Assembly (NCBI GenBank): GCA_030789695.1
Contig: CM061132.1
Location: 165,317,442-165,381,441 of the forward strand
Length of the DNA: 64,000 nucleotides
Direction: 5' to 3'
From: Scilla litardierei
Taxonomy: Eukaryota > Streptophyta > Magnoliopsida > Asparagales > Asparagaceae
The first letter of the stretch is position 1, and every line of letters begins with the position of its first letter. Position numbers and translations under genes: made by a program. This document shows positions 33,064 to 43,529 of the stretch, piece by piece. The notes under the pieces were generated by a model. That model was not told the DNA's origin. It ran no database searches and saw nothing but the letters and a program-made list of their open reading frames with translations.

Positions 33064-33209
33064 AGTCGACTCTCCATACTATAGGAGTCGACTACTGAAG
33101 CTTAGCTGCTTCAAAGTAGTTTCGACCACTGCCAGTGTAGTCAACTTCTGTTACCAAGATAGTCGACTCATGAGGCAGTAGTTGACTCCCTAGAGAATAG
33201 GAGTCGACT
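33064..33209. repeat. Phased AGTCGACT sites in the intron-1 copia LTR (5' copy)
   Basis: Sites AGTCGACT or one-base variants start at 33064 and 33086 (22 bp apart) and at 33139, 33161, 33180 and 33202 (steps 22, 19, 22). The two-site group is 75 bp before the quartet, close to the gap between half-quartets in the other arrays. Two sites are TG or CA variants (AGTCAACT, AGTTGACT). The same plan appears in the second LTR at 38022-38165. Confidence 0.8.
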
Positions 33210-34202
33210 CACAGGCCCTAACGGTCATATTTTGACTATTTCCTTCATTGACGTGATTGTGTCGATTAAAGCCGTTGGGAGACAATTTAGATGATCTATA
33301 TTGTGCAGAATTCCGCTATCTATATATAGAACTTTTGTACGGTTTTACATAACAACTTTTTAATAATTATTGATCATTTTCAAAGCAAATTTCAAGGGTT
33401 TACAAAGCTTTTCAATCTTTCTTGCTCTCTATTATTTTCAAGGCCATTTGTTTTGATTTTTCTTACAAAAGTTTTTAAGCAATTTTTGGCTACGTTGTTT
33501 CAATCTCTAGAGCTTAATTGCAATCATTTTAAGATTGGATCAAGTTGTTTTTTTTATTCTCAAGTATTTTAATTTTCAATTCTTTCTTGAGATCAAAAAG
33601 ATTTTTCATAGCCACTTATACACAAAAAGCTTCAATTTTTTGGCTATAGGAAGGTAGTACCATGTCATCTTCAAAAGTGAATTTTAAGTTAAATCAACAT
33701 AAAAGTGTGGTGGTAAGTTGTTGTACTTGGATATTGTACATGATGAAACCCCTCCTGCGTGAGGTCCTCACTTGGTAAGGTTATTGTGGTTGTTAAGCCC
33801 TCTTATTAGAGATGAGACACATGTAAAAAATCCTTGTATTGGGACAAGGTGTGCGAAGCCCTCTATTTTGAGGCAAGGTAGTGGAACTCCGAGCAAGTGC
33901 TTGGGACTGGACTAGCCCACAGTTGGATGAACCAGTATGCTTCTTGAGTGTTTATGATTGTCTCTTATCTTATGTCTCTATTATTCTCATTACTTGCATC
34001 GTTATCGTTTATTTTCGTAGTGTACTAATCTTTGATTGCAGGTAATTGAGTAGTTGACTAAGTACCTAGCGAGGTCACACTCATATGAGACTTAAGCAAT
34101 CTTTTAGAAGTGCTAAATATTTTTTTAATTAGCACTTAATTGTAACAATACTATTCAACCCCCACTTCTAGTATTGTTTGTCATCTACAGCATCCAATCA
34201 CA

Positions 34203-34214
34203 TGGTACCATAGC
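34203..34214 (+). other. Degenerate primer-binding site of the intron-1 copia
   Basis: TGGTACCATAGC follows the 5' LTR directly. It differs from TGGTATCAGAGC at a few positions, which is a decayed tRNA-iMet site. Confidence 0.65.
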
Positions 34215-34254
34215 ATAAGTTTACCTCTAACCGAACGTGATCGAGGACGAATAG

Positions 34255-35240
34255 ATGGCATCAACAATCGAGATAAGCTCTCTCTCGTGGTTCGACGGAT
34301 CAAATTATTCATATTGGATGAGAAGCATGACGAGCCACATTGAATCATTCAACAACGCATTGTGCTTCATCGAGTTTTCTTACCACATACCTACAACACC
34401 TACATCTCAATGGACAAGCCAAGAAGTTGACATGACCATACTACATTCCAAGGTAACGGGTACCTTATTATGTAATATTAACGAGTCTATTTTTGATAAT
34501 GTCTTAGAGGCGACAACTACGTATCAAGTTTGGAGCCTACTTGAAGAAGAGTATGAAGAACAATTCATGGAGACTCAAACTCCAGAGGCAAACAAAGAAA
34601 ATGACAACAACAAGTTGTATCTAATGGGACACCTAATCAATAATGAGGTACATGATTCTAATCTCTCTGATAGTGATAGCGATGATGATAATAACGAATT
34701 AGCTAGAGCCTTTGAACTATTATAAGAGCGTGACAAATTAAAAAGGAAATATAAAAAGTTGGATGAAAGCCATAATGCTCTAACTGTCGATCATGACAAG
34801 ATTAAAACTAAATATGATACAATATCGCGTGATTAAGAATGCTTGAGAAATGAGCATGCCATTACTATATCTAGCTTGAATGATAGAATTGACACACTTG
34901 CTATTGATTTATCCATGAGTAAGCTTAAACACAAAGAATTGATTCTTAAGCTTGATAAGTTCAAGAAACATCCTAGTGCAAAAGCCACTCCTTCACATAC
35001 ACATGATTCTACCTCTAGAAACATTGTTAAGAATATGCATATCGTTAAAGTCACCCATAGAAATGTTGGTAGAAATGATAATATTGTGCATGCTAACTAT
35101 GGTAAAAAGAATTATGCCATATTTATGGTAGGTATATTAGAAATAGTAGATTCAACACTCAACATGCTCCACATAAACGCACTGAGAAAATACATATTGT
35201 GCATAATGTTAGAAATAATATTAGATTTCATGACGACTTG
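34255..35240 (+). pseudogene. Copia gag, degenerate
   Basis: From ATG (34255) 156 codons carry the copia gag start (LSWFDGSNYSYWMRSM) and a shortened UBN2-type core (YQVWSLLEEEYEEQ), then an acidic, Asp-rich tail. A stop at about 34723 is followed by a second open piece (34843-35241) with coiled-coil character (DRIDTLAIDLSMSKLKHKEL). No zinc knuckle was found. Confidence 0.7.
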
Positions 35241-37180
35241 ATTTAGGTGTCTAAACATTTAAATCAAAAGGATAGGAATATCTATATTCATAACTTCGTT
35301 AGAAATATGCATGATGTTCATGATCACCCTTATATGCATAGGAAAGCAAATCTGTATCGGGTTTGTGTTCCTAATGATTATACTTGATTGAATCCATGTT
35401 TATAGGGTATCCATTACATTTTTGATACCCTAGTGTAGAACGGGATACAGCTTAAAATTTATACTATGAGCATTCTGGATGAAAATAGATATCATATTTA
35501 TATCATATTCTGCACTCTGTTACTATAAGTCGACTACTGCATATAGAAGAGTCGACTACCAGTGTATTTTCCTGACAATAACTTAATTTATTTTTTGTTG
35601 TGTTTATATAATATTTATATGATTTTAGTGAGTTTCTTCTTCAAAGAAGAACTCGTTGAGCTAATCTTCATGGACCCAACCTTTGTGGGTACCAAAAGTT
35701 TAAGGGTTTAAATTTCAGTTTCCCTTGAAAGAAACGTGGATGTTAGACAATGGATGTTCCAAGCATATGTACGACAACCTCAGACTCATAAATTCGCTTC
35801 AAATGAAAAAAAACAGGAAACGTTAATATTTGAAGATTGACAGGTGGTAATAAACAAAGCAAGGTTAGTTACGCAAGTCTACAGTCAAGAAGAACGTATT
35901 AATTTTGATGAAACTTTTTCTCATGTATCTAGATTAGAATCAATTAGGATGTTAATTACATTTGCTGCATTCATGAATTTTAAATTATACCAGATGAATA
36001 TAAAAATGCATTTCTTAATTGTTACATTGAGAAAGAAATTTATGTAGAACATCTGTGTTTGAACATGAAAAACACTTTGACTATGTTTATAAATTGAAAC
36101 AGTCATTATATGGATTGAAACAAGCTCCTAAAGCTTGATATGAAAGATTTATAAAGTTTCTAATTGATGCAAGATATAATGTAAGTAAAATAGATACTAC
36201 ATGAATTGGCAATGATATAATCATTATACAAATTTATGTTATGATATTATATTTGGCTCCACTAACGATGATCTTTGCCAAGAGTTTGCGAAACTTATGT
36301 CGGATGAGTTCGAGATGAGTCATATGAGATAACTTACCTTTTTCTTAGGACTACAAATCAAGTAGTCAAAGGAAGGGATGTTCATCCACCAAATAAAGTA
36401 TGCAAAAGAATTACTCAAAAAGTTTGGTATGGAGAACTCGGCTGGGAAGGATACATCAATGGTGACTTCCACTTCCTTGGATAAAGACGAAAATGGTAAA
36501 AGTGTATATTAGAAGTTGTATCGAGTTATAATAGGATCTTTACTTTACTTTACAGTTAGTAGACCAGACATTATATTTAGTGTTTATGTATGCACAAGAT
36601 TTCAATCAGATCCTAAGGATCTCACCTTAGGACAGTAAATCATATACTGAAGCATCTTAAATCCACTTCTAATTTTGGCTTATTTTATTCTAAAGAAAGC
36701 ACATTTGATTTAGTGGTGTATAGTGATTCTGACTTTGCTGGTTGCAAAACCACACGAAAAAGCACAAGTTAAACTTGTCATTTTTTAGACATTTCCTTCT
36801 TTTGTGGTTTAGGAAGAAGCAAAATTCAGTGAATAATCTACTAAGGCAGAGTATATAGTTGCCAGACTTGCATGTGCTCGGGTCGTGTGGATGAGACAAG
36901 TCTTAAGTGATTTTGGAATTAAATAACATACGTCTATAATTTACTGTGATAACAAAAGTGCAATCAATCTGACGAAAAATCTTGTTTTGCGTCCTAGAAC
37001 AAAATATATAGATATTAAACATATATTCATTGATGATCACTGTCACAAGAAGGATGTAGAATTAAGATATATTTCTACTTGTCACTTATCAAGTGACAGA
37101 TATCCTCTCTAAAGCACTTAAGCTGGATACATTCATAAAATTGCATAGAAATCTAGGAATTGTTAGTGAGAATGAAATTT
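35241..37180 (+). pseudogene. Copia pol remnants: protease trace, RT and RNase H
   Basis: At about 35732 a protease-like WMLDNGCSKHMYDN is seen (the active triad is normally DSG or DSA). Integrase is absent. RT begins near 35844 (NKARLVTQVYSQEERINFDE, then FKLYQMNIKMHFL, damaged) and continues in several frames to about 36500. RNase H remains include SRPDIIFSVYVC (36550), FDLVVYSDSDFAGCKTT (about 36710) and a C-terminal LSKALKLDTFIKLHRNLG (37110). Stops occur every few dozen codons. Confidence 0.75.
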
Positions 37181-37580
37181 AAATGTCTATGATTCATATG
37201 CTTTATGTCACTTATATATACACACACACACACTGTCACAACACATGTTATGCATGATACAGCTTTGATATTCTAATATGTTTGTGCTTATGTCACATAT
37301 GTTGATTATTGATCCCCTTCTTATTGTTCTTTTTGATAAATGTCAACAGGAAGAGAAATATGTTAGTGATATATGCATGTTGTGCATGGTGACTGCACAC
37401 TTACAGTGGCATAACATTGATACAAAAATGATACATGTGCTTTACATCTACTTATCTCTAACAAGTTTTGATACATGGGGAGTTGAAAGATTTTATTATT
37501 TTTATCATGCATTGTAGTGGAAGTAAATACTTTATTTTTGTAATTTCATTTTATGTATCAAAATTGTTTGTCATCATCAT

Positions 37581-37592
37581 AAAGGAGGAGAA
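37581..37592 (+). other. Polypurine tract of the intron-1 copia
   Basis: AAAGGAGGAGAA lies directly before the 3' LTR at 37593 and shows the element reads on the plus strand. Confidence 0.85.
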
Positions 37593-39162
37593 TGTTGGTT
37601 ATTGCATCACCTCTAGGTTGGTTTTGATGATATGCAAACAATTTATGTTACTATTATGTTTTATGAGATTTGTGAGTGTCAACATGGTCAACAAACTCAC
37701 TCAAGCTTACAAAAAGTGATGACATGGAGTCAAAGCTTAAAGGTGAAAGTCGATATATATGGAGCTCAATATGAAAATCAGTAATATATACAAGGACTCA
37801 TTGATGTGAACAAGCTTCTCAAGACAAGTCAAGAGCCAATGAAGATACTAAGACTCCAAGGCTTGTGTGATTGGTGTCTTAAACATGTCTTAAAATTGTA
37901 AAGCCAATAATTCGAAGCATGCACACACGTAAAAAACATCTTGAACTCATGAAAGTATTTTGAAAGCATTTAGACATAGTATCATACTCTCTTGTGATAC
38001 AAATTCATGTCTCAGAAGAGTAATCGACTCTCAATACTATAGGAGTCGACTACTGGAGCTTAGCTGCTTCAGAGTAGTGGCTGACTGCTAGGGTAGTTGG
38101 CTCATATTGCCAGAGTAGTCGACTCGTGAGGCAGTAGTCGACTCCCTGAAAAACAGGAGTCGCCTCTCAGGCCCCAACGATCATATTTTGACTATTTCCT
38201 TGATTGACGTGATTATGTCGATTAAAGCTGTTGGGAGACGATATAGAGGATCTGTATTGTGTAAAATTCCTCTCTATATATAAAGAGCTTTTTTAAAGTT
38301 TTACGTAACAATTTTATAAGAATTATTGATCATTTGCGAAGCAATTTTCAAGGGTTTACAAAGCTTTTCTATCTTTCTTACTCTCTATTATTTTCAAGGA
38401 CATTTGTTTTGATTTTTCTTACAAAAGATTTTAAACAATTTTTGGCCTACTTTCATTTCAATTTCTAGATCTCAATCTTTATCATTTTGAGATTGGATCA
38501 AGTCATTTTTTAATTCTTAAGTGTTTTAATTTTCAATTCTTTATTGAGATCAAAAAGGTTTTCCATGGCCAATTATACACAAAAAGCTTCAACTTTTTGG
38601 ATATAGATATGTTATGCAGTATCATCTTCAAAATCAAAAGTGTAAGGTAAATCCACACAATGGTGTGGTGGTAACTCGCACTTGGATACTGTACTTGGTG
38701 AAAACCCACTTGCGTGCGGTCCTCAATTGATGATGTTATTGTGGTTGTATAATCCCTCTTATTGGATAAGAGGCACGGTTGTAAAAATTCTTGTATTGAG
38801 ACAAGGTGTGGGAACTGGGAAGTCCTCTATTTTGTGACAAGTTAGTGAAACTCCGAACAGGTGGTTGGGAGTGGACTAGTCCACGGTTGGGTGAACCTAT
38901 ATACTTCGTGTATGATTGTGATTGTCTCTTGTCTTGTGTCTATATTATTCTCATTACTTATATCGTTAACGTTAATTTCCGATGTATATTAATCTCTGAT
39001 TGTATGTAATTGAGTAGTTGACTAAGTACCTAGCAAGCTCACACTCGTAGGAGACTTAAGCAATCTTTTAGAAGGGTTTGATGAATTTAAATTAGCACTT
39101 ATTTGTGACAATACTATTCAACCATCATTCTAGTATTGTTTGTCATCTCCAGGATCCTAACA
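37593..39162 (+). repeat. 3' LTR of the intron-1 copia element
   Basis: 1570 bp from TGTTGGTTATTGC to CCTAACA. It is uninterrupted and gives the reference for the gypsy insertion point (GGTGT/CTTAAAC near 37876). It contains the array at 38022-38165. Confidence 0.85.
38022..38165. repeat. Phased AGTCGACT sites in the intron-1 copia LTR (3' copy)
   Basis: Sites start at 38022 and 38044 (22 bp apart), then 38095, 38117, 38136 and 38158 (steps 22, 19, 22). Variants are AATCGACT, AGTTGGCT and AGTCGCCT. The spacing matches the 5' copy exactly within each group although the sequence between sites has changed. Confidence 0.8.
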
Positions 39163-40499
39163 TCTTAGACACGTTGAACAACTTCTCTGCCCATTACATT
39201 AACCTAACTAACTTCTCCAAGGACTATTTCTTGGTATGCTTCATAAATAAAGCAGCACTGGTGTCATTAATGCAGAACTCCTCATTAAATTGGGCTCATA
39301 ACAACATGTCAAAAAAATATAAGCTGAGACTACCTAGTTAGAAGGCTATGATATCCTCCTAATTTACAAAACCAATTTTTTTATATTATTTTTCTTCGAT
39401 GTTTAATTTGGTTAAGACTTGGAGAAAGAAATACTACATCAATTACCCCCAAACCCCAATGAGAAAAAGCAAAAAAGAAAAAAGAAAAAAACCACATTAA
39501 TCTCAAGTAGCCTACAAGTTTACATATGCTTCACAGAACTAAATCATCCTCTTAGGTTACATTGTGATGTGCACAACATGTATAGCCTTTTAGGTCTTGA
39601 GCATACTGGAAGTAACAAAGGGACAACAGTTGGAGAAGGTCCGAACAAGATATCATGTAGTCATCGAGCCAAAGCATGTGAAAGAATGACGCCTAAATGC
39701 CCATTTGATTTATTCAGCAATCCAAATATGACCAGCCAAGACACAACAACCTGAAGCTAGACGAGAGATCGTGAATTATATTCACAAAATCTGACTAATT
39801 CCATTCCTAAATCTTCCAGCTATCCACTTCTAATCTTCAAAACATCTTTATGTGACAGGTCAATGAACATTTACGTTCTATCATAAACTTATCTCAGACC
39901 GTCACACCATAATCATTCTGGATGTCCACCCCCCACCATCTACAATTCAAGAGAGAGAGAGAGAGAGAGAGAGAGAACAAATCGAAATGATTTAACATGT
40001 GCCCTAAAATCGAATATGGTTGTCCAGTGAATTCAACTTACCTCAATCAAATGATTCCAATCAATCGATACAGACGAGCGATGGAACATAAAAACAAAAA
40101 TGTTTAGGGATATAATCTCTGCCAGCATTTCCATTTCAAACAATAATAAGCAGTTATTCACACCACGGTGACAATCACTATAACAAATACTTTTTGGTTT
40201 TAGTAACTCATGCATCCGATAGATATCGAAGATTTACAAAGTATTCTCACATTTCATCCCCAAAATATTAACGACGAAACAATTTCCACTATCCTCACAT
40301 GCATAATGAAATTTAAATGCCTCGAAAACCCCTACCAATTCCCCGAATTTTACAGTTCTAAACAACTAGCCAGTTCCTAAGCCCGCCCAAATAATCAGGA
40401 CCCAAATGCCAACCCGAAAATTTTTTTAGATGCCCTAAAATTGGGTAATTTACTACTATAATACATGGAATCTAAAAAGAGGGGCGATTGAATTGGTAC
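39163..40499. other. Intron 1 flank, no gene seen
   Basis: AT-rich sequence between the copia LTR and the proposed first exon. I see no supported coding region. A (GA)13 microsatellite is at 39951-39976. Confidence 0.55.
39951..39976. repeat. (GA)13 microsatellite
   Basis: Thirteen uninterrupted GA units, read as a CT-rich tract on the host gene's strand. Confidence 0.95.
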
Positions 40500-40665
40500 C
40501 TTGAAATCGCAATTCGAAGATTGATCGCCGAAACGAGGGGGAACTAAACAAAATTTCAGAGGTCAATATTGATTTTTCATTTGCTGCCCTCTTTTAATTT
40601 TCTTTTAATTTTCTCTGGCCTTTTTTGTTGGAGCAGTGAAGACGAGGAAAGGAGGAGACAGTGCA
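40500..40665 (-). other. Proposed non-coding first exon of the host gene
   Basis: On the minus strand this is a pyrimidine-rich, CT-patch sequence (CCTTCCTTCTCCTTTG) leading to TTCGAATTGCGATTTCAAG and a strong donor GTACCA. It has no long open frame. It is the type of sequence seen at plant transcription starts, and the donor is on the correct strand for the acceptor at 28861. The start end is approximate. There is no transcript evidence; the alternative is that it belongs to another gene. Confidence 0.4.
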
Positions 40666-40713
40666 AAACAAAGGAGAAGGAAGGCGATTCCTCTCCATCC
40701 AATAAGATGTTGG

Positions 40714-40912
40714 TGTTATGAGGCCTCCCATCTTTTATTACATATTCATTAGGTCCTCATTATTTAGGGTAATGGGGACCATTGGTCTATTAGAGGCTTT
40801 TGGCATCCTCACTATGTGATAAATAAATAGAGCACCATGGCTCTTAGCCATGGTTACTCATTCTTAGCAATGAAATGATATCTCTCTCTCTTGAGTTTAT
40901 ATTCATCCAACA
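40714..40912 (+). repeat. 5' LTR of copia A
   Basis: From TGTTATGAGG to ATTCATCCAACA. A TATA-like ATAAATAAATAG (40820-40831) precedes a perfect inverted repeat CCATGGCT-CTT-AGCCATGG (40835-40853). Compared with the 3' LTR it lacks about 15 bp near its start, removing one arm of a second inverted repeat (GGGAGGCC-TTT-GGCCTCCC at 57467-57485). Confidence 0.9.
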
Positions 40913-40925
40913 CGTTATCAGCACG
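40913..40925 (+). other. Non-standard primer-binding site of copia A
   Basis: CGTTATCAGCACG follows the LTR with no gap. It does not match the usual initiator tRNA-Met 3' end. It fits, with the inosine-34 position pairing to C, the anticodon arm of plant tRNA-Ile(IAU) as I recall that sequence, which would imply priming by a half-tRNA. Copia B has the same 13 bases at the same place. Confidence 0.7.
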
Positions 40926-41309
40926 TGTTCTCCATTCTTGAGCAAAAATCTTCATCTAAATTCATCCCTACGCGCAAGGAATCTAACGTTGCTGCGGCGG
41001 TTCGTTGGAGCGTTGCGGCATCCTCAAAGCGTTCGGGAGCTTGGATTATTATTTCTACGGATCATCGTCGCGTTCTTCCCTAGATCACTGATCTAGAGGT
41101 AAAACCCTATAATCCTGTAGATAAAATTAGACTAAATAATTTTTACATTGTTTTAATATACAAGTAAAAAAATTTAGTCTACTAAAAGAAAAAAAAATTT
41201 ATCCATATTACAAAGTTTTTTCTCTGAAAATTTTTTCCTTTTGCCATTAAAATTCTTCGGTGGGAAGAAGAACCGGAATGAAATCCTCCACTCCCCCCTG
41301 ACGGAGGAG

Positions 41310-41512
41310 GGGGCCTTCCCACAGCGCCGCCGCCCCCCGCTGCAAGGGGGCGGCCCGAGGCCGATCCCCCCTGCAGCGGGGGGGCCTTCCGCGCCGCCGC
41401 CCCCCGCTGCAGGGGGCGGCCCGAGGCCGATCCCCCCTGCAGCGGGGGGGCCTTCCGCGCCGCCGCCCCCCGCTGCAGGGGGGCGGCCCGAGGCCCGAGG
41501 CCGAGGCTAATA
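41310..41512. repeat. GC-rich tandem repeat, period about 67 bp, in the copia A leader
   Basis: Three near-identical units of type GCCGCCGCCCCCCGCTGCAG followed by GGGGGCGGCCCGAGGCCGAT. Each unit can fold on itself because CCCCCGCTGCAGGGGG is nearly self-complementary. GC content here is far above that of the flanks. Confidence 0.85.
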
Positions 41513-41785
41513 GCTTATTTTTGGCCCGAAGCCATAATAATTGCGGCAAACAACTTTGCAGAACTGCGGAACGGGCCACAAGCGCTTATACTAAAAATAA
41601 TTTTTGGCCCGAAGCCACAAAATTCTACACAAATTCGGCTTCTTCATAATTTTAAAGAAGAATGAAATTTGCAAAATGAAATTTATGAGAAAAACTTTGT
41701 AAAATCAATAATTACATTTATATGTTCCTCTATTTATTTAAACATCTCTCTTGTAAATTATTATGTATGGTTTACTAGAATTTTT

Positions 41786-41789
<4 letters not shown>

Positions 41790-41834
<45 letters not shown>
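41790..41834. repeat. (AT)n microsatellite, about 22 units
   Basis: An uninterrupted alternating AT tract of about 45 bp inside the proposed leader intron of copia A. Confidence 0.95.
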
Positions 41835-41836
<2 letters not shown>

Positions 41837-42354
41837 CATCTCAGAGATCCTGAGACCGCTCTGCCGTTAGTTAACTAACCTAACGGTGCATGACGTTTCC
41901 ACGTGGTCTACGAGATAATTATATTTTCTAGTTTACTTTTTCCATATTTTTGTGCTTGAGATATATGCGTGGTTGTTTAATTTATGCCTGTAGCATATAA
42001 ACTGCGTGGATGTTTAAAATAAGTAAAAATGTGTCTTTCGGGATCGGCCATTGCATACCTATTTACATTTCCAGCACTTTTTCTTTTTTTTGAGAGAATT
42101 TGTAAGTGAGGAAATTGTATAAATAGCCAAGGCTCGGTGCAACAGCATAAGAAGATGGATGCAGAAATAGGGACCCACCCGGGGTTTCCAAATTTGTATT
42201 TTTCATTCTCTTTTCTTTGGACTGTAATCGGACTTTGGACTGTGTATTATTTTGGGTATCTGGCCGATCCCCGCATTTTTACTTATTAATTTCGTTATGC
42301 ATGGATTGTTGAATTTATTTTAATTCATGCTTATCTTTAAATTGCATAGATAAA

Positions 42355-43394
42355 ATGGCTAAATTAGCAAGCGTCGATTTCGAGGTGCTCGATGCAGCTG
42401 GCAAGAATTACTTGAGCTGGCGAGTGGACCTGAAGTTCCACTTGCGCTCCATGGCGCTCCTGCACTCCATCCTGGCCCCCGCAGTGGCGCAATCATCGGC
42501 TCCCGCAGCATCCGATGCATCTGCTGGAAAAGCCCCAGAAACGGCCCCTTCAGCTGGCATTACCTCTACCACTGTCTCTGACATGGATAAGGCGAAAGCC
42601 ATTATCTATATCAGACGACACATAGATCGGACCCTAAAGGCCGAATACTTGACGGTAGAGGACCATCTGGAGTTATGGACAGCGTTAGAGGCACGCTACA
42701 GACATCAAATTAATGTCATACTCCCGCGTGCCAGCTATGAGTGGGAGAACCTCCGACTTCAGGACTACAAGTCCGTTGCTGAGTACAACTCAGCACTTCA
42801 CAACATCACCTCACGCCTGAAGTTGTGTGGTGAAGAAGTCTCGGAGCACCGCATGTTGGAAAAGACATTTACCTCGTTTACGAGAAAGATGCTATCCTCA
42901 TGCAGCAGTATCGTGAACGCAATTTCACGAAGTTCTCTGACCTGATCTCTTGCCTCCTGAGGGCAGAGCAGAATAGAGACCTTTTACTGGCCACACATAA
43001 CCAGCGCCCGGCAGGCTCAGCTCCTATTCCCGAAGCCCACAGTGTTCACCCCCCGAAGTGGAAGAACAAGAAGAGGGGCAGAAAGAACAAATGAAATGCC
43101 CCTATGAAACCAGTCAATGCTCCTCCCCAAAACAAGAATAACAAAGGGAAGAAAAACTTCACTTGGAAGCGTAAGAACACTGATACAGTGTCAAATCCAA
43201 AGAAGACATGGGAGGACAAATGTCATCGTTGTGGCATGACTGGACATTGGTCCAGAAACTGTCGCACACCTCGCCACTTCCAGGAACTGTATCAAGCGAG
43301 CCAGAAGCCTCCGCCTGAAACAAACATGGCAAATGTGGAAAATCCGACGAAGTTCACTTCCAAGGATTTCGAAAATGACGACCTGCTCGATTGA
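42355..43394 (+). pseudogene. Copia A gag with CCHC knuckle, frameshifted
   Basis: The ATG at 42355 opens 196 codons: N-terminal NYLSWRVDLKFHLRSMALL, an Ala/Ser-rich insert, and the gag core KAKAIIYIRRHIDRTLKAEY and LWTALEARYRHQ. A one-base loss near 42890 shifts the frame; the product continues at 42900 (QQYRERNFTKFSDLISCLLR) to an internal UGA (43092-43094), then in the same frame to a zinc knuckle CHRCGMTGHWSRNC (about 43220-43260) and the gag stop (43392-43394). Copia B gives the undisturbed order for comparison. Confidence 0.9.
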
Positions 43395-43529
43395 GCCTTA
43401 TCTTTATCTATGCTTTTCTAAGAATAAATTGTAGCTTCATCTCTAGTATGCTTAATAAAGACGATCTTTTATTTTGAATGTATGCATTTTACATTTCCAT
43501 CAATAAATTATCGTTTTTTGCTTATATAG

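Larger units (their letters stand above)
29094..34202 (+). repeat. 5' LTR of the intron-1 copia element, interrupted
   Basis: It begins TGTTGGTTATTGCATC and ends CCAATCACA, and matches 37593-39162 on both sides of the gypsy insertion. Without the insertion it is about 1.6 kb. The GTCGAC-core sites lie at 33064-33209. Confidence 0.85.
29094..39162 (+). mobile_element. Ty1/copia retrotransposon, old, 5' LTR split by a gypsy element
   Basis: LTRs of about 1.6 kb (29094-34202 with a 3.5-kb insertion, and 37593-39162) flank a 3.4-kb interior with a degenerate primer site, gag, a trace of protease, RT, RNase H and a purine tract. Integrase is gone. Stops are frequent in every coding part, so it is old. 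The flanks ACTTG (29089-29093) and TCTTA (39163-39167) do not form a convincing target duplication. Confidence 0.85.
28861..40499 (-). other. Proposed host gene intron 1, about 11.6 kb
   Basis: It runs from donor CAAG/GTACCA (40500/40499, minus strand) to acceptor CTCTTCAG (28861). It is almost entirely a copia element (29094-39162) with a nested gypsy. It depends on the first-exon call at 40500-40665, which has no coding evidence. Confidence 0.45.
41099..42349 (+). other. Candidate leader intron of copia A
   Basis: A donor CTAGAG/GTAAAA at 41098/41099 and an acceptor TTGCATAG ending at 42349, 5 nt before the gag ATG, bracket 1251 bp. Copia B has the same donor context (CTAGAG/GTTAAA) and an even better acceptor directly before gag, with a similar length. 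The stretch contains many ATGs that would otherwise precede gag. It holds the GC-rich repeat and the AT microsatellite. Splicing is inferred from sequence only. Confidence 0.5.

Noticed and set aside
29089..39167. ACTTG/TCTTA as a target duplication of the intron-1 copia
   Set aside because: Only three of five bases agree, which is too weak to claim.
39105..39341. Frame crossing the end of the intron-1 copia LTR
   Set aside because: It starts inside the LTR and has no recognisable sequence; chance frame.
41241..41579. Pro/Gly/Ala/Arg-rich frames on both strands of the copia A leader
   Set aside because: Products of the 67-bp GC-rich tandem repeat, not a gene.
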